Below are positions 8,559 to 18,525 of a DNA stretch of 64,000 nucleotides, piece by piece. The stretch is taken from positions 1 to 64,000 of the forward strand of contig CAKOJR010000005.1 of the NCBI GenBank assembly GCA_934090735.1, given 5' to 3'. The stretch is from an uncultured Bacilli bacterium. Lineage in GTDB: Bacteria; Bacillota_I; Bacilli_A; RF39; UBA660. Below the pieces are notes generated by a model that saw only the letters and a list, made by a program, of their open reading frames with translations, did not search any database and was not told where the DNA came from. The position numbers and the translations under genes were made by a program. Each line of letters opens with the position of its first letter. The first letter of the stretch is position 1.

Positions 8559-9220
8559 TATCTTTGCTCCTTATCTACAATATTATCCATAGATTTAACT
8601 ATCTTCCAATCACCAATCACACCTCTTACCATAGTAAGCGGATACACATTAGTATGAGCACCAATTATAGTTCCAGGACATAATACACTATTGCACCCAA
8701 TATCAGCATAATCACCTAAAATTGCACTCATTTTCCTAAACCCAGTTTCATGTTTCTCATCATCTTTTATAACAACATTACTTTTATCACTCTTAACATT
8801 AGATAAAATAACACCAGCACCAGTATGAGCATGATCTCCTAAGATTGCATCACCTACATAATTATAATGAGGACACTGACAATTATCAAAAATAATCGCA
8901 TTTTTTACCTCAGTACTATTACCAATTACACAGTTCTTGCCAATAATTGCACTACCTCTAATAAATGCACCGGGTCTTATTTCAGTATCCTCACCAATAA
9001 TTACTGGAGCATTTATATCAGCTTTATCACTTATCTTTACACTTTTATGAACCCATACATTATCCTTATATAATATATATTCATCCGATAATGTTGGCCC
9101 TATTTTCAAAATAAAGTCCTTAATAAGAGGCAACACTTCCCAAGGATAATTAACTTCATTAAATAGTTCTTTAGCAATAGTAGCATCTAAATTTAACAAA
9201 TTTTCATATCTCTTTAACAT
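8558..9220 (-). CDS. Left-handed beta-helix acyltransferase, GlmU C-domain-like, about 220 aa
   Basis: Hexapeptide repeats from about residue 55 on (KADINAPVIIGEDTEIRPGA, AIIGKNCVIGNSTEV, ILGDHAHTGAGVILSN, ADIGCNSVLCPGTIIGAHTN) build a left-handed beta helix as in the acetyltransferase half of GlmU. There is no nucleotidyltransferase domain. Its overlap with glmM suggests it acetylates glucosamine-1-phosphate or acts elsewhere in UDP-GlcNAc supply; this is inferred. AAGGAG at 9233-9238 is 12 bases from ATG 9220 and three from GTG 9229, so the exact start is uncertain. A longer reading to 9358 would cross the divergent gene and is rejected. Confidence 0.75.
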   Translation of the reverse strand: MLKRYENLLNLDATIAKELFNEVNYPWEVLPLIKDFILKIGPTLSDEYILYKDNVWVHKSVKISDKADINAPVIIGEDTEIRPGAFIRGSAIIGKNCVIGNSTEVKNAIIFDNCQCPHYNYVGDAILGDHAHTGAGVILSNVKSDKSNVVIKDDEKHETGFRKMSAILGDYADIGCNSVLCPGTIIGAHTNVYPLTMVRGVIGDWKIVKSMDNIVDKEQR

Positions 9221-9244
9221 TTTCTTCACATTCTCCTTAGCTCC

Positions 9245-9250
9245 ATAATA
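9245..9250 (-). promoter_or_regulatory. Extended -10 promoter of the acyltransferase-glmM operon
   Basis: TGGTATTAT on the minus strand is an extended -10 element placed about 25 bases upstream of the likely start codons. It is back-to-back with the promoter of the YfhO-LtaS gene. Confidence 0.5.
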
Positions 9251-9259
9251 CCACAAACA

Positions 9260-9288
9260 TTGATAAATGTGCACTTTTTTGCTATAAT
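9260..9288 (+). promoter_or_regulatory. Sigma-A promoter of the YfhO-LtaS gene
   Basis: TTGATA at 9260-9265 and TATAAT at 9283-9288 with a 17-bp spacer. The start codon lies at 9316, after AGAGGT. Confidence 0.85.
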
Positions 9289-9315
9289 CTTCATTGACAA
9301 AAAGAGGTAATTCAA

Positions 9316-12300
9316 ATGAAAAAATTAGAAAAAAAAGATTACTTATTAATAGGAACATTATTTATTCCTATAATATCTTTAATAATATATTTAATTTGTA
9401 AAGGACAGATATTTGGTTCTACTGTTGACTGGGCAAACCAGCATATTGTTTTACCAGAATACTTTAGAAACTTATTTTATAGTAGTGGTAAAATTATTCC
9501 ATCATTTGCTTTTAATCTTGGAATGGGACAAAATATTTTTAATTATTCATACTATGGCCTACTTAGCCCAATTATCTTATCATCATATTTACTCCCATTT
9601 ATACCAATGTATATATACATGCCAGCAATCTCAATAATCATGTATTTTACAAGCACCGTAATGTTTTATATATGGATTAAAGACAAATATAATACTAAAA
9701 TTGCTTACATTTCATCATTAATCTTTGCTTTAAATGCACCATTTACTTATCACTTCCATAGACACTTAATGTTTGTTATATACATGCCATTTATGATTGG
9801 AGCTCTTAAAAGCATCGACTTATATTTTGAAAAAGGTAAAAAGATACCACTTATAATTTATACAATTTTATTAATCTTAACAAGTTACTATTTTAGTGTA
9901 TCTGGAATTATTACAATTGGTATTTACACAATTTACAAAATATTAAAAACTACAAAAAAAGACTTTACTAAACTTAGAAATATTATATTCTTTGTAACTA
10001 CCGCAATATTAACAACTGCCGTACTACTACTCCCAACTGCATACGCACTAATAAATGGCCGAATCGAAACATTAACTAGCTCTCAATTAACATTCTTAGA
10101 CTTAATAAACCCAATGAAAAACTATCAATACACTTTTTATAATTCATATTATTCATGGGGTGTAACTTTTATCTACATCATTGCTATTATAAATGGCATT
10201 CTATCTAAGAGAAAAGAACAAATATTTTTAAGTATAATAACTGCTCTATTCATCATATTCCCATTAAGTAGCTACATATTAAATGGCTTTATGTATATAG
10301 ACGGCAAATGCTTTATTCCCTTCTTACCACTAGCAATTCTGCAAATTAGTGAACTTCTAAAAAATATATTTGATAATAAGTTAAAATTCAAAAAAATATT
10401 ACCATATATCTTACTTAGTGGAGCAATACTAATCTACTTTGCACTTGGTAAAAATAACATATACCTTTTACTTGCCGATATCATCTTAATGTTAATAAGC
10501 CTTTACTTATGCACAAAAAAGCAAAATAATGTCTTGCTTTATATCACAATAACAGGTATTTCTCTTGCATCTTTCATCGCAAGCTCATCAAGTGAAACAT
10601 ACATGAAAATATCAGATATTAAAAATATAAATAGTACAACATATAAAGAACTTATAAGTAAAATAAATGATAAAAATATTTTCCGTACGAGCAATGAAGA
10701 CTACATTCTCTATAATCCAAACAAAATATATGATATAAACGAAAATATAACTACAACGTATTCATCTTTATCAAACAAATACTACATGTCATTTATCAGA
10801 AATATTTTCCAAAATGAAATAATTAACAGAGATAATACAACAGTTACCCAAACATCTAATGTCTTATTTAATATCTATAGTGGCACAAAATACTTAATAT
10901 CAAGCGGAAATGCTGAAATAGGTTATGCCGAAATCGAAAACATCGATGGAACAAAACTATACGTAAATGAAAATGTTCTACCTATTGCATACGCATCAAA
11001 TAAAATTATGAGTCAGCGCGAATTTGATACACTAGAATACCCCTACACAATAGATGCTTTACTAAATTATATAATAGTCGATAAATCATTAGATAACGTA
11101 TATAAAAGTAATATAAATGAATACAAAAAAGGCTACAAAATCAAAGAAATAAATAACTTAACTTACAATGAAGAAAATGGTCACTATATAATTGAAGCGG
11201 ATAAAAATGCAAACTTAAAAATCAAATTAAACTCAAAGATTCAAAATAAAATATTAATAATAAGTTTTAATATGAATAAAGCCAAAGAAGGATTTGCATG
11301 TAGCAGTGACATCACCATAAATAATGTTAAAAATGCCCTATCATGTTCAAATTGGAAATATAACAATAACAACAATACATTTGAATATGTACTTTCATCA
11401 AATAATCCAATAGATACATTAAATATTGAACTAACTAAAGGAACATTTGATATAGATGATATAAAAATTTATACAATGGATTATAATAAAGTAAGTTCAA
11501 TCAAAAATAATGTTGATGAAATGACAATAAACAAAGCTAAAACCGAAGATAATCACATTTCAGGTGAAATAACTGTTAAAGAAGATGGTTATCTAAAAAT
11601 AACTATCCCATACGACAAAGGCTTTAAAATTTATATAGATGGTGAAAGAGTTGGAAAAGTCTTAACAGACAAAACATTCTTGGGTGCACAAATTACCAAA
11701 GGAACACATAAAATAGATATTAAATATACTCCGCCTCTACTAAAAGCTGGAGCAATAACCTCTCTTGTTGGTATATTTTTACTTATTAACATTGCAATAT
11801 ATCCTAAAACAAAAAACAAATTACAAAAAATTAATAATAAAATTTTAAATATATTACAAAAAACAAAAACCATAATTAAAGACTTCTGTAAAACAAATAA
11901 AAACTACATATACCTATTCATATCTTTATTAATATTAGACTTAGCATTAAGAATATTCTTATCAAATCAAATAAGCTTCTATCATTGGTTCATGCCAATT
12001 CCAAACTTATTCACAATCTTATGGATAACAACTATCTTATACATAACTAAAAATCTTAAAAATCCATACAACAAAATATTCTATATAATATGCTACATCA
12101 TAAGTATTGCCCTATTCTTAACCCACGCAATATACTTCTCATACTTCAAAATATTCTTTGATTTTAGTGTATTAAGTGTTGCAGGTGAAGGAGCTGCATA
12201 CTTCAGTTCAGTATTTAATAATATAAAGTTATGGGTAGTAATAACTACATTAGTAAGTTTAAGCCTAACAATAATTGGCCTAAAAAAGACAAAAAAACAA

Positions 12301-13701
12301 TCTAAAAACAACTACCTTAAAATATTAATTGCACTTATTATTTTCACAGTTATCCACAGTTTACTTCCACTATGCCTAGGTAAATCAAGTACCGAACTAA
12401 ACTGGGATGAATGGCGTAACCCAAGAAGTATCTATCGTTCATTTAATGACAATAATAAAAGTTTAATGGTTAGTGGAATGTATGAATACAACATCAGAAA
12501 CTTTATATTTACCTACTTTAAAGACAGTAATTCACTAACTGATAATGAACAAAAAGTCCTTGATGAAAACTTTGCAAACAGCACCGAAGCCAAAGAAAAT
12601 GAATATACTGGTGCATTCAAAGGTAAAAACTTAATAATTGTTCAGTTAGAAAGCGTAGATAACTTCCTATTAGATAAAGACATCATGCCTACATTCTATA
12701 AACTAAGTCAAAACTCAATCAACTTTGTTAATCACTATTCCTTCACTTCTGGTGGTGGTTCAACATTCAACTCAGAATTTATGATTAACACAGGCTACTC
12801 TACTGCCTACAACTACAATATGAATGCCTATTCATTTAGTAAAAATGCCTATCCTTATAGCTTACCAAACCTACTAAAAGAAGAAGGCTACACATCAAAT
12901 GTATTCCACATGAATTCAGCAGAATACTACTCAAGAGGTGCTAACTATAAATCATTTGGTTACAATGAATACTACGGCTTAAAAGATTTAGGTATCTATA
13001 AAGATAACGAATTCTGGCTAGACACTGAACTAATAAAAAACGAAACATTCAACAAAGAAATATTCAAACATACTGGTCTAAACCTATCATACATAATTAC
13101 CTACTCAGCACATATGCCATTTAGTTCAAGTAAAGGAACTTGCTCAAAATTAACAAATGAAACAGGTTTAACAGAATTCGAATGTCTAAAAATTCAAGCA
13201 AAAGAAACTGATGACATGATTAAATTATTAATGGAAAATCTAGAAAAAAATGGTGAACTAGATAACACTATTGTAGTTCTAATAAGCGACCACTACCTAT
13301 ACACACTTGAAGATAAAACATTACTAGACAAATACAAAGAAACAAATACAAACCTAATAAATCATACACCATTCATTATCTGGAGTAATGGTCAAATCAA
13401 AAAAACAGTAAAAGATGTTAATTCTCAATTAGACGTGCTTCCAACACTGCTAAATCTATTTGGAGTAAAATATAACGAAGCAAACTACATCGGTAGAGAC
13501 ATCTTCTCAAAAGATTATGATCCACTAGTATTCTTCCCAGACGGAAGTTGGTACAATGGCAGTACATACGTTGCAAATGGAGAATACCTAAAAGGCAAAA
13601 AAATGTCATCTGAAAAAATTGAATACTACAACAAGTTAGTTAAAGACAAAATGAATCTAAATGATGCAGTCTTAAAATCTAACTACTTTGCCAATAAATA
13701 A
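9316..13701 (+). CDS. YfhO-type membrane glycosyltransferase fused to a lipoteichoic acid synthase (LtaS-like), 1461 aa
   Basis: The first part (about 1-830) is a YfhO-like protein: a dozen transmembrane helices, a large extracytoplasmic region and a closing helix near 820. The second part (about 865-1461) has five more helices and then an LtaS-type sulfatase-fold domain with the nucleophile region GGGSTFNSEF (Thr near 1150) and a metal-binding SDHY near 1324. LtaS polymerises glycerol phosphate from phosphatidylglycerol outside the membrane; in Bacillus YfhO adds GlcNAc to lipoteichoic acid. One chain therefore appears to make and decorate the polymer. It has its own promoter and terminator and precedes an LCP gene. 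Confidence 0.85.
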   Translation: MKKLEKKDYLLIGTLFIPIISLIIYLICKGQIFGSTVDWANQHIVLPEYFRNLFYSSGKIIPSFAFNLGMGQNIFNYSYYGLLSPIILSSYLLPFIPMYIYMPAISIIMYFTSTVMFYIWIKDKYNTKIAYISSLIFALNAPFTYHFHRHLMFVIYMPFMIGALKSIDLYFEKGKKIPLIIYTILLILTSYYFSVSGIITIGIYTIYKILKTTKKDFTKLRNIIFFVTTAILTTAVLLLPTAYALINGRIETLTSSQLTFLDLINPMKNYQYTFYNSYYSWGVTFIYIIAIINGILSKRKEQIFLSIITALFIIFPLSSYILNGFMYIDGKCFIPFLPLAILQISELLKNIFDNKLKFKKILPYILLSGAILIYFALGKNNIYLLLADIILMLISLYLCTKKQNNVLLYITITGISLASFIASSSSETYMKISDIKNINSTTYKELISKINDKNIFRTSNEDYILYNPNKIYDINENITTTYSSLSNKYYMSFIRNIFQNEIINRDNTTVTQTSNVLFNIYSGTKYLISSGNAEIGYAEIENIDGTKLYVNENVLPIAYASNKIMSQREFDTLEYPYTIDALLNYIIVDKSLDNVYKSNINEYKKGYKIKEINNLTYNEENGHYIIEADKNANLKIKLNSKIQNKILIISFNMNKAKEGFACSSDITINNVKNALSCSNWKYNNNNNTFEYVLSSNNPIDTLNIELTKGTFDIDDIKIYTMDYNKVSSIKNNVDEMTINKAKTEDNHISGEITVKEDGYLKITIPYDKGFKIYIDGERVGKVLTDKTFLGAQITKGTHKIDIKYTPPLLKAGAITSLVGIFLLINIAIYPKTKNKLQKINNKILNILQKTKTIIKDFCKTNKNYIYLFISLLILDLALRIFLSNQISFYHWFMPIPNLFTILWITTILYITKNLKNPYNKIFYIICYIISIALFLTHAIYFSYFKIFFDFSVLSVAGEGAAYFSSVFNNIKLWVVITTLVSLSLTIIGLKKTKKQSKNNYLKILIALIIFTVIHSLLPLCLGKSSTELNWDEWRNPRSIYRSFNDNNKSLMVSGMYEYNIRNFIFTYFKDSNSLTDNEQKVLDENFANSTEAKENEYTGAFKGKNLIIVQLESVDNFLLDKDIMPTFYKLSQNSINFVNHYSFTSGGGSTFNSEFMINTGYSTAYNYNMNAYSFSKNAYPYSLPNLLKEEGYTSNVFHMNSAEYYSRGANYKSFGYNEYYGLKDLGIYKDNEFWLDTELIKNETFNKEIFKHTGLNLSYIITYSAHMPFSSSKGTCSKLTNETGLTEFECLKIQAKETDDMIKLLMENLEKNGELDNTIVVLISDHYLYTLEDKTLLDKYKETNTNLINHTPFIIWSNGQIKKTVKDVNSQLDVLPTLLNLFGVKYNEANYIGRDIFSKDYDPLVFFPDGSWYNGSTYVANGEYLKGKKMSSEKIEYYNKLVKDKMNLNDAVLKSNYFANK

Positions 13702-13726
13702 GTCGTAAAACCGGCTTATTTTTTTA
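13698..13726 (+). terminator. Terminator of the YfhO-LtaS gene
   Basis: ATAAGTCG-TAAAAC-CGGCTTAT forms an 8-bp stem followed by seven T; it overlaps the stop codon. Confidence 0.85.
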
Positions 13727-13734
13727 TTAAAATA

Positions 13735-13763
13735 TTTATAATTAAAATAAAATAGTGTATAAT
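13735..13763 (+). promoter_or_regulatory. Promoter of the LCP gene
   Basis: TATAAT at 13758-13763 with a weak TTTATA -35 at 13735-13740 and a 17-bp spacer, 20 bases before the start codon. Confidence 0.6.
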
Positions 13764-13783
13764 CAGAATATAGGTGCATAAAA

Positions 13784-15715
13784 ATGAAGAAGAATAAAAA
13801 GAGAAAATTTGGAAACTTATTTAAAAAACTTAAAAAAACAACACCAGGATTTCACTTCATGTACATCGTTGTACTTGTTCTTTTTATAATGAGTGTATTC
13901 TCACTAACATACAGTTTAATACTTTTAAATGGTATTGAAACCTTTATTAGAGTTTTATTTATAATTGCTATGACAACATACGCTATACTATTCTTCTTTA
14001 TCGGTAGTGCTTTACTAATAACTAAAAAACACACAATACTAGTTATAACAAGTATAATTACAACAATTTTTACAATCATTAACGGCTTCGGTTACTACTA
14101 TATTCAAAAAACATACAACGTAGTAGACAACATCAGTAAAGAAGAAATAATATATACAACAAACCTTACAACCTTAAATAAAGACGAACCCATAAAAACA
14201 GTTGGTATCTTAAAAAATGAAAACAGTCCAGAAGGTTATATTCTACCTCAAGAATATTTAGTAAAAAATAATAAAAAATGGAAAATTGAAAATTATGAAA
14301 CAAATGATGACCTAATAAAAGCACTTATTAACAAAGATATTGATGCAATCTTTATCACCGCAAACTTTAAACTTCTATATGCAGCAAATTATCCAGAATT
14401 AGATAATGCTGTAATACTTGATACCTACAGTAAAAAGCTAGGAAACAATGATACAGTTGCTTCAACAAATAAAGACATAACCGAACCATTTACAATGCTT
14501 CTTCTAGGTGTAGACTCAGAATATGATGGCCTAGCAAATAATGCCGCATTTAATGGTGACTCAATCATGTTAATAACATTCAATCCTAAAACATTATCAG
14601 CAACAGTATTTAGCATCCCAAGAGATACATATGTACCAATAGCTTGCAACAATAATAAACAAAATAAAATAAATTCAGCTGCAGCATATGGAACAAAATG
14701 TATGATTAACACAATTGAAAATTTAACAGATATCACAATTGACTATTTCGTAAAAATCAATTTTAAAGGCGTGGTTAATTTAGTAGATGCCTTAGGTGGC
14801 ATAGATGTTAACATAGATGAACCAGACTTTAAAAAGAATGGCACAGTAGATTGCAAAGGAATGGTCTGCGAACAAAACTCTAATCGTCAGTTTGGTGAAC
14901 ACATCGTATATATTAAACCAGGAATGCAGCATCTAGATGGTGAACAAGCACTAGCATATGCAAGAAACAGACACCAATGGGCACTATCAGACTTCAAAAG
15001 AGTTGAACATCAACAAGCAATCGTAACCGCAATCGCAAATAAAGCAAAAACAATTAGAAACATTAACACATTCTATAAAGTTCTTAACGCTGTATCAAAT
15101 AATATGGATACCAACATGGAAACAAATCAAATGTTAAATTTCTACAACGTTGGTAAAAATATCCTACTAAAAAGTAACTTTGGCGAAGGAGAATTCATCA
15201 ATATTCAAAAAACATTCCTATCAGGTTACGATCAAACAATATATCAAGGATACGACATGTATACTTATCAGTACTATGAAGAAAGTCTAACTGAAATAGT
15301 TAAAGCTATGAAAGTAAATTTAGAATTAGAAAAACCCGAAATCATAAAAACATTTAGTTTCTCAGTTAATGAACCATACGAAGTACCAACAATAGGTCGT
15401 ATGTATACTGGTATAAGAAAAAATGAAACACTACCTAACTTTGTAGGTCAAAACATTAACTATTTAGAATCATGGATAAGCACAAGAAATATAACACTAA
15501 ATAAAAATTATACAGAAAGTAATTCATGCATCGAAGGAAATATCCTAGAGCAAAACGTTCATTCTGGAGTAATTGTCTCAAGCATATCTAGTCTATCAGT
15601 AAACGTGTGCAAAAACGTACATGTTAATGAACCAACAACACCTGAAGAACCAGAAAATAATAATGAAGAAAATAATAATCAAATAGATGATCCAATTGAA
15701 GATATGCTAAACTAA
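13784..15715 (+). CDS. LytR-CpsA-Psr (LCP) ligase with a C-terminal PASTA-like domain, 643 aa
   Basis: LCP enzymes move undecaprenyl-linked polymers onto peptidoglycan. Three or four N-terminal helices (about 20-110) precede an extracytoplasmic region. The LCP domain at about 240-480 shows DSIMLITFNPKTLSATVFSI followed by PRDTYV, then INSAAAYG, then GEQALAYARNRH, the conserved Arg/Asp clusters that bind the pyrophosphate lipid. Residues about 545-620 (LPNFVGQNINYLESWI, then VHSGVIV) look like one PASTA domain, which can bind peptidoglycan. An acidic Pro/Glu/Asn tail ends the protein. Its place after the LtaS fusion suits a wall-polymer role. Confidence 0.85.
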   Translation: MKKNKKRKFGNLFKKLKKTTPGFHFMYIVVLVLFIMSVFSLTYSLILLNGIETFIRVLFIIAMTTYAILFFFIGSALLITKKHTILVITSIITTIFTIINGFGYYYIQKTYNVVDNISKEEIIYTTNLTTLNKDEPIKTVGILKNENSPEGYILPQEYLVKNNKKWKIENYETNDDLIKALINKDIDAIFITANFKLLYAANYPELDNAVILDTYSKKLGNNDTVASTNKDITEPFTMLLLGVDSEYDGLANNAAFNGDSIMLITFNPKTLSATVFSIPRDTYVPIACNNNKQNKINSAAAYGTKCMINTIENLTDITIDYFVKINFKGVVNLVDALGGIDVNIDEPDFKKNGTVDCKGMVCEQNSNRQFGEHIVYIKPGMQHLDGEQALAYARNRHQWALSDFKRVEHQQAIVTAIANKAKTIRNINTFYKVLNAVSNNMDTNMETNQMLNFYNVGKNILLKSNFGEGEFINIQKTFLSGYDQTIYQGYDMYTYQYYEESLTEIVKAMKVNLELEKPEIIKTFSFSVNEPYEVPTIGRMYTGIRKNETLPNFVGQNINYLESWISTRNITLNKNYTESNSCIEGNILEQNVHSGVIVSSISSLSVNVCKNVHVNEPTTPEEPENNNEENNNQIDDPIEDMLN

Positions 15716-15742
15716 AAGCCGCTTACATAAAAGCGACTTTTT
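15715..15742 (+). terminator. Terminator of the LCP gene
   Basis: AAAGCCGCTT-ACATAA-AAGCGACTTT, with one mismatched position, followed by a T run. It overlaps the stop codon. Confidence 0.7.
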
Positions 15743-15772
15743 TAATTAAATAACTCGTACTATAAGCACGGA

Positions 15773-16708
15773 TTAACTCGGTACTATCAATCTTTGCCCA
15801 ATACTCAAAACATTAGATTTTAAACCATTTAAACTCTTAATCTCATCAACCGTACTATTAAACATTCTAGCTATACTCCAAAGAGAGTCTCCACTCTTTA
15901 CTACATACACATTAGTTTCCTCATTCTTCTTATTACTATAAGGTGGTATCTTTAAAGTCATGCCGATACTTAAATTATTAGAACTAAGATTATTCAAAGA
16001 CTTAATCTCATCCACACTAACATTAAACTTTCTTGCAATAGCCCATAGCGTGTCTCCAGCACTGACCACATAATCATTAGAAGGACCTTTTCCAACAATA
16101 AGTCTCTGTCCAACACTAAGAACATTACTACTCAAATTATTTAACGCCTTTAATTCATTAACAGATAAATTATATTTCCTAGCAATACTCCATAAAGTAT
16201 CACCACTCTTTACAACATAATAAGTATCATTCCCATCATCGTCCGTGCTATCAGCACTGCTTATTAGTAAAGTATCACCCACATGTAATACATTACTACT
16301 TAGATTATTTAATGCTTTTAACTCATCAACGGTAAGACCATTTGCTCTCGCAATACTCCATAGTGAATCACCCTTTTTAACAACATAATAATTAGAACCG
16401 CTTACTGGAACATACTTATATCCTCCATACAAAGTAACTGCTCTTACCACAGCTTCAGCATATTTCTTATAATTACTCTTAAGCCTCTCAGCATCAGCTG
16501 CATTATCTAAAAACCCATACTCAACTATCAATGTCTCATTATTAGGTGTATTACGAATTATATAATAATAGTCCTTAGAAGAATCACTAGGAAGCCTTCT
16601 CTGATAATACTTTCTAACTACCTGCCCACTCTTTTCAAGCTCATTTAAAATACTTGAAGCAAGCTTATCATTATTACGAAGAGCATATATTACTTCTGCA
16701 CCCTCGCC
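15773..16708 (-). pseudogene. N-acetylmuramoyl-L-alanine amidase with four LysM domains, C-terminal part split off by the integrated element
   Basis: 312 codons including the stop continue the reading frame of the amidase start at 34716-34976. The fragment opens with GGEGAEVIYALRNND and carries the late catalytic region TLIVEYGFLDNAAD with the Glu of the Amidase_3 family, followed by four LysM repeats of about 45 residues (consensus YVVKSGDTLWSIAR, then VDEIKSLNNLSSN). LysM domains bind glycan strands. Cut from its start codon and its zinc ligands, this fragment cannot make an active enzyme unless the element excises. An in-frame TTG at 16531 could start a LysM-only protein but no good ribosome-binding site was seen. 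Confidence 0.9.
16702..16708 (-). other. Attachment-site core, left junction
   Basis: GGCGAGG on the minus strand, identical to the core at 34709-34715. On the element side the motif TTTATGTGATTAGA lies at 16723-16736; the same 14 bases lie at 34723-34736 on the chromosomal side of the other junction, 7 bp nearer its core. Serine integrase attP and attB sites commonly share a short core and similar arm motifs at different offsets. Confidence 0.8.
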
Positions 16709-16791
16709 ACCTCGGGAAAGATTTTATGTGATTAGACTATCATTTTTCCTTTATTTTACTGCGTTTCTATTTTTTCTAAAAATAGTATAGA

Positions 16792-16829
16792 GGATGGTAA
16801 GATTGTGTGATTACCAAATTTTACCATCC
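16792..16829. repeat. Perfect inverted repeat between the attachment site and the recombinase gene
   Basis: GGATGGTAA at 16792-16800 and TTACCATCC at 16821-16829 enclose a 20-bp loop containing TGTGTGATTACC, which resembles the TATGTGATTAGA of the attachment arms. It lies just after the recombinase stop codon, so it may act as a terminator stem without a good T run, or as a recombinase accessory site. Confidence 0.6.
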
Positions 16830-16841
16830 TATTTTTATTAT

Positions 16842-18467
16842 TTAATTTATTTCTTCATAATTAGTTTTTATATCATCTAGCACCTTAAATCTATATTGAA
16901 TTTCTATATTTCTATCTTTATCAATATAAATTTTTTTTACTAAAGTTTTTATGAGTTCTCTGTTAGGTTCATCTAAATTTAAAAGTGATTTTATTTGTTC
17001 TTCATATTTAGCTATTTCTTTTGTATCTTCTTTAATCTGATTTTCTTCATTATCTATTTCATAAATTCTATAATTTAAGGCTGATATTTGTTTTTCAGTT
17101 TGTGTAGAGATTCTTGTATAAGTATCAACACTTATTATTCCATTAAATTTATCATCATATAAAGCATCAGATTTTCTTTTTAATTCATCAATCTCGCGTA
17201 ATAACTGTTGCTTTTCTTTTTGTCTATCATTCTTTTCCTTTGTTCTATCTTGTAATACTTTTTCAGACAGCTCTTTAATATTTAAACTATCTAAATATTT
17301 TTGACAAGTAGTTTTAATAACACTCATTATTTTTTCTTCCAACTTATCGTAAGGAAAAAAATGTGGATAACATAAATGTCTTCTTGGATCTCTTGCGTAT
17401 TTATTACAATTAACACTCCAATATTTTCCATCTTTATAGTTTTTATTTTTTCTATAAAGAACACTTAAGGAGTTGCCACATTCTTTGCATACAAGTAGAT
17501 TTTCTAATAATCTTTTTTCTCTATTGCAATGGGTTGTTCTTACTCTTGCAGGAGCATTTTGTATTGCTTCAAATACTATCTTGCTAACTAGAGGCTCATG
17601 TGTATCTTCAACTATTATCCAAAACTCTTTTTCTAAAGCAACTTTCTTCTGAGATTTATAACTTAACTTAGTTTGAACATTTTGTACCATATCTCCTGTA
17701 TACATTCTATTTTTCAATAATTTATTTACTGAAGATATTGTCCATACATTCACTTTTCGTCTTGAAGATGATTTAGTATTTTTATACATACTAGGACTTA
17801 ATATCTTATTATCATTTAGGTATGATACAATATCACTTACTCCAATTCCAGAATGAGCCATTTTAAATATCTTTTTAACAACAGGAGCAACTTCGGGATC
17901 AGGTATTAAATGTCCTTTATCAAGTGGATCTCTCATATAACCATAGCATGGCTTACTACCTATAAATTTACCTTGTTCTTTTTTATTTTTTAGTATTGAA
18001 CGAATCTTCTTAGAAGTATCTTTACTAGTCATATCATTAAACAAAGCTTTAAATGGAGCAATATCATTATTAGCACTTTCTAAAAATGTATCAACTTGAT
18101 CTAATATAGAAATATATCTAATTTTCTTTTGTGGAAAATATTGTTCTACATAATATCCACATTGTATATAATCTCTACCTAATCTTGATAAGTCTTTCGT
18201 GATTACACAATTGATTCGACCACTTTCAATATCCTTTAATAATCTTTGAAAAGAAGGTCTATCAAAGTTAGTTCCTGTAAATCCGTCATCTACATACTCA
18301 TCAACCAAAGTAAATCCACTCATTTTTACATAATCCATCAATAAATTTCTTTGATTGATTATACTTTCACTCTCTGACTCATAAGTTTTATCTTCATCAC
18401 TTTCTGATAATCTGATATATAAACCTACTCTATAAAAACTTGGTGCTTGTATTATATTGTTATACAC
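16842..18467 (-). CDS. Large serine recombinase (site-specific integrase), 541 aa
   Basis: Catalytic resolvase domain at about 12-155 with the nucleophile Ser21 in GLYIRLSE and the conserved TKDLSRLGRD near 95-105. The recombinase domain at about 165-300 is followed by a zinc ribbon (VCKECGN near 320 and a later CNKYARDPRRHLC) and a coiled coil at about 390-500 rich in Lys, Glu and Gln. This is the usual layout of phage- and Tn4451-type large serine integrases. GTG at 18467 is the start, preceded by AAGGAG. The gene is only about 130 bp from the attachment core, so it is the obvious agent of integration. Confidence 0.95.
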   Translation of the reverse strand: MYNNIIQAPSFYRVGLYIRLSESDEDKTYESESESIINQRNLLMDYVKMSGFTLVDEYVDDGFTGTNFDRPSFQRLLKDIESGRINCVITKDLSRLGRDYIQCGYYVEQYFPQKKIRYISILDQVDTFLESANNDIAPFKALFNDMTSKDTSKKIRSILKNKKEQGKFIGSKPCYGYMRDPLDKGHLIPDPEVAPVVKKIFKMAHSGIGVSDIVSYLNDNKILSPSMYKNTKSSSRRKVNVWTISSVNKLLKNRMYTGDMVQNVQTKLSYKSQKKVALEKEFWIIVEDTHEPLVSKIVFEAIQNAPARVRTTHCNREKRLLENLLVCKECGNSLSVLYRKNKNYKDGKYWSVNCNKYARDPRRHLCYPHFFPYDKLEEKIMSVIKTTCQKYLDSLNIKELSEKVLQDRTKEKNDRQKEKQQLLREIDELKRKSDALYDDKFNGIISVDTYTRISTQTEKQISALNYRIYEIDNEENQIKEDTKEIAKYEEQIKSLLNLDEPNRELIKTLVKKIYIDKDRNIEIQYRFKVLDDIKTNYEEIN

Positions 18468-18525
18468 TTACTACTCCTTCCAACGTGTATAACTTCAATA
18501 AGCAATATCATTATATCACAAACTT

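Noticed and set aside
8558..9358. Longer 266-aa version of the beta-helix acyltransferase
   Set aside because: Its first 46 residues are hydrophobic junk without a ribosome-binding site and overlap the promoter and start of the divergent gene.
15773..16531. Complete LysM protein starting at TTG 16531
   Set aside because: The reading frame continues upstream to 16708 with conserved amidase sequence, and joins the N-terminal fragment in frame; the TTG is an internal Leu codon.
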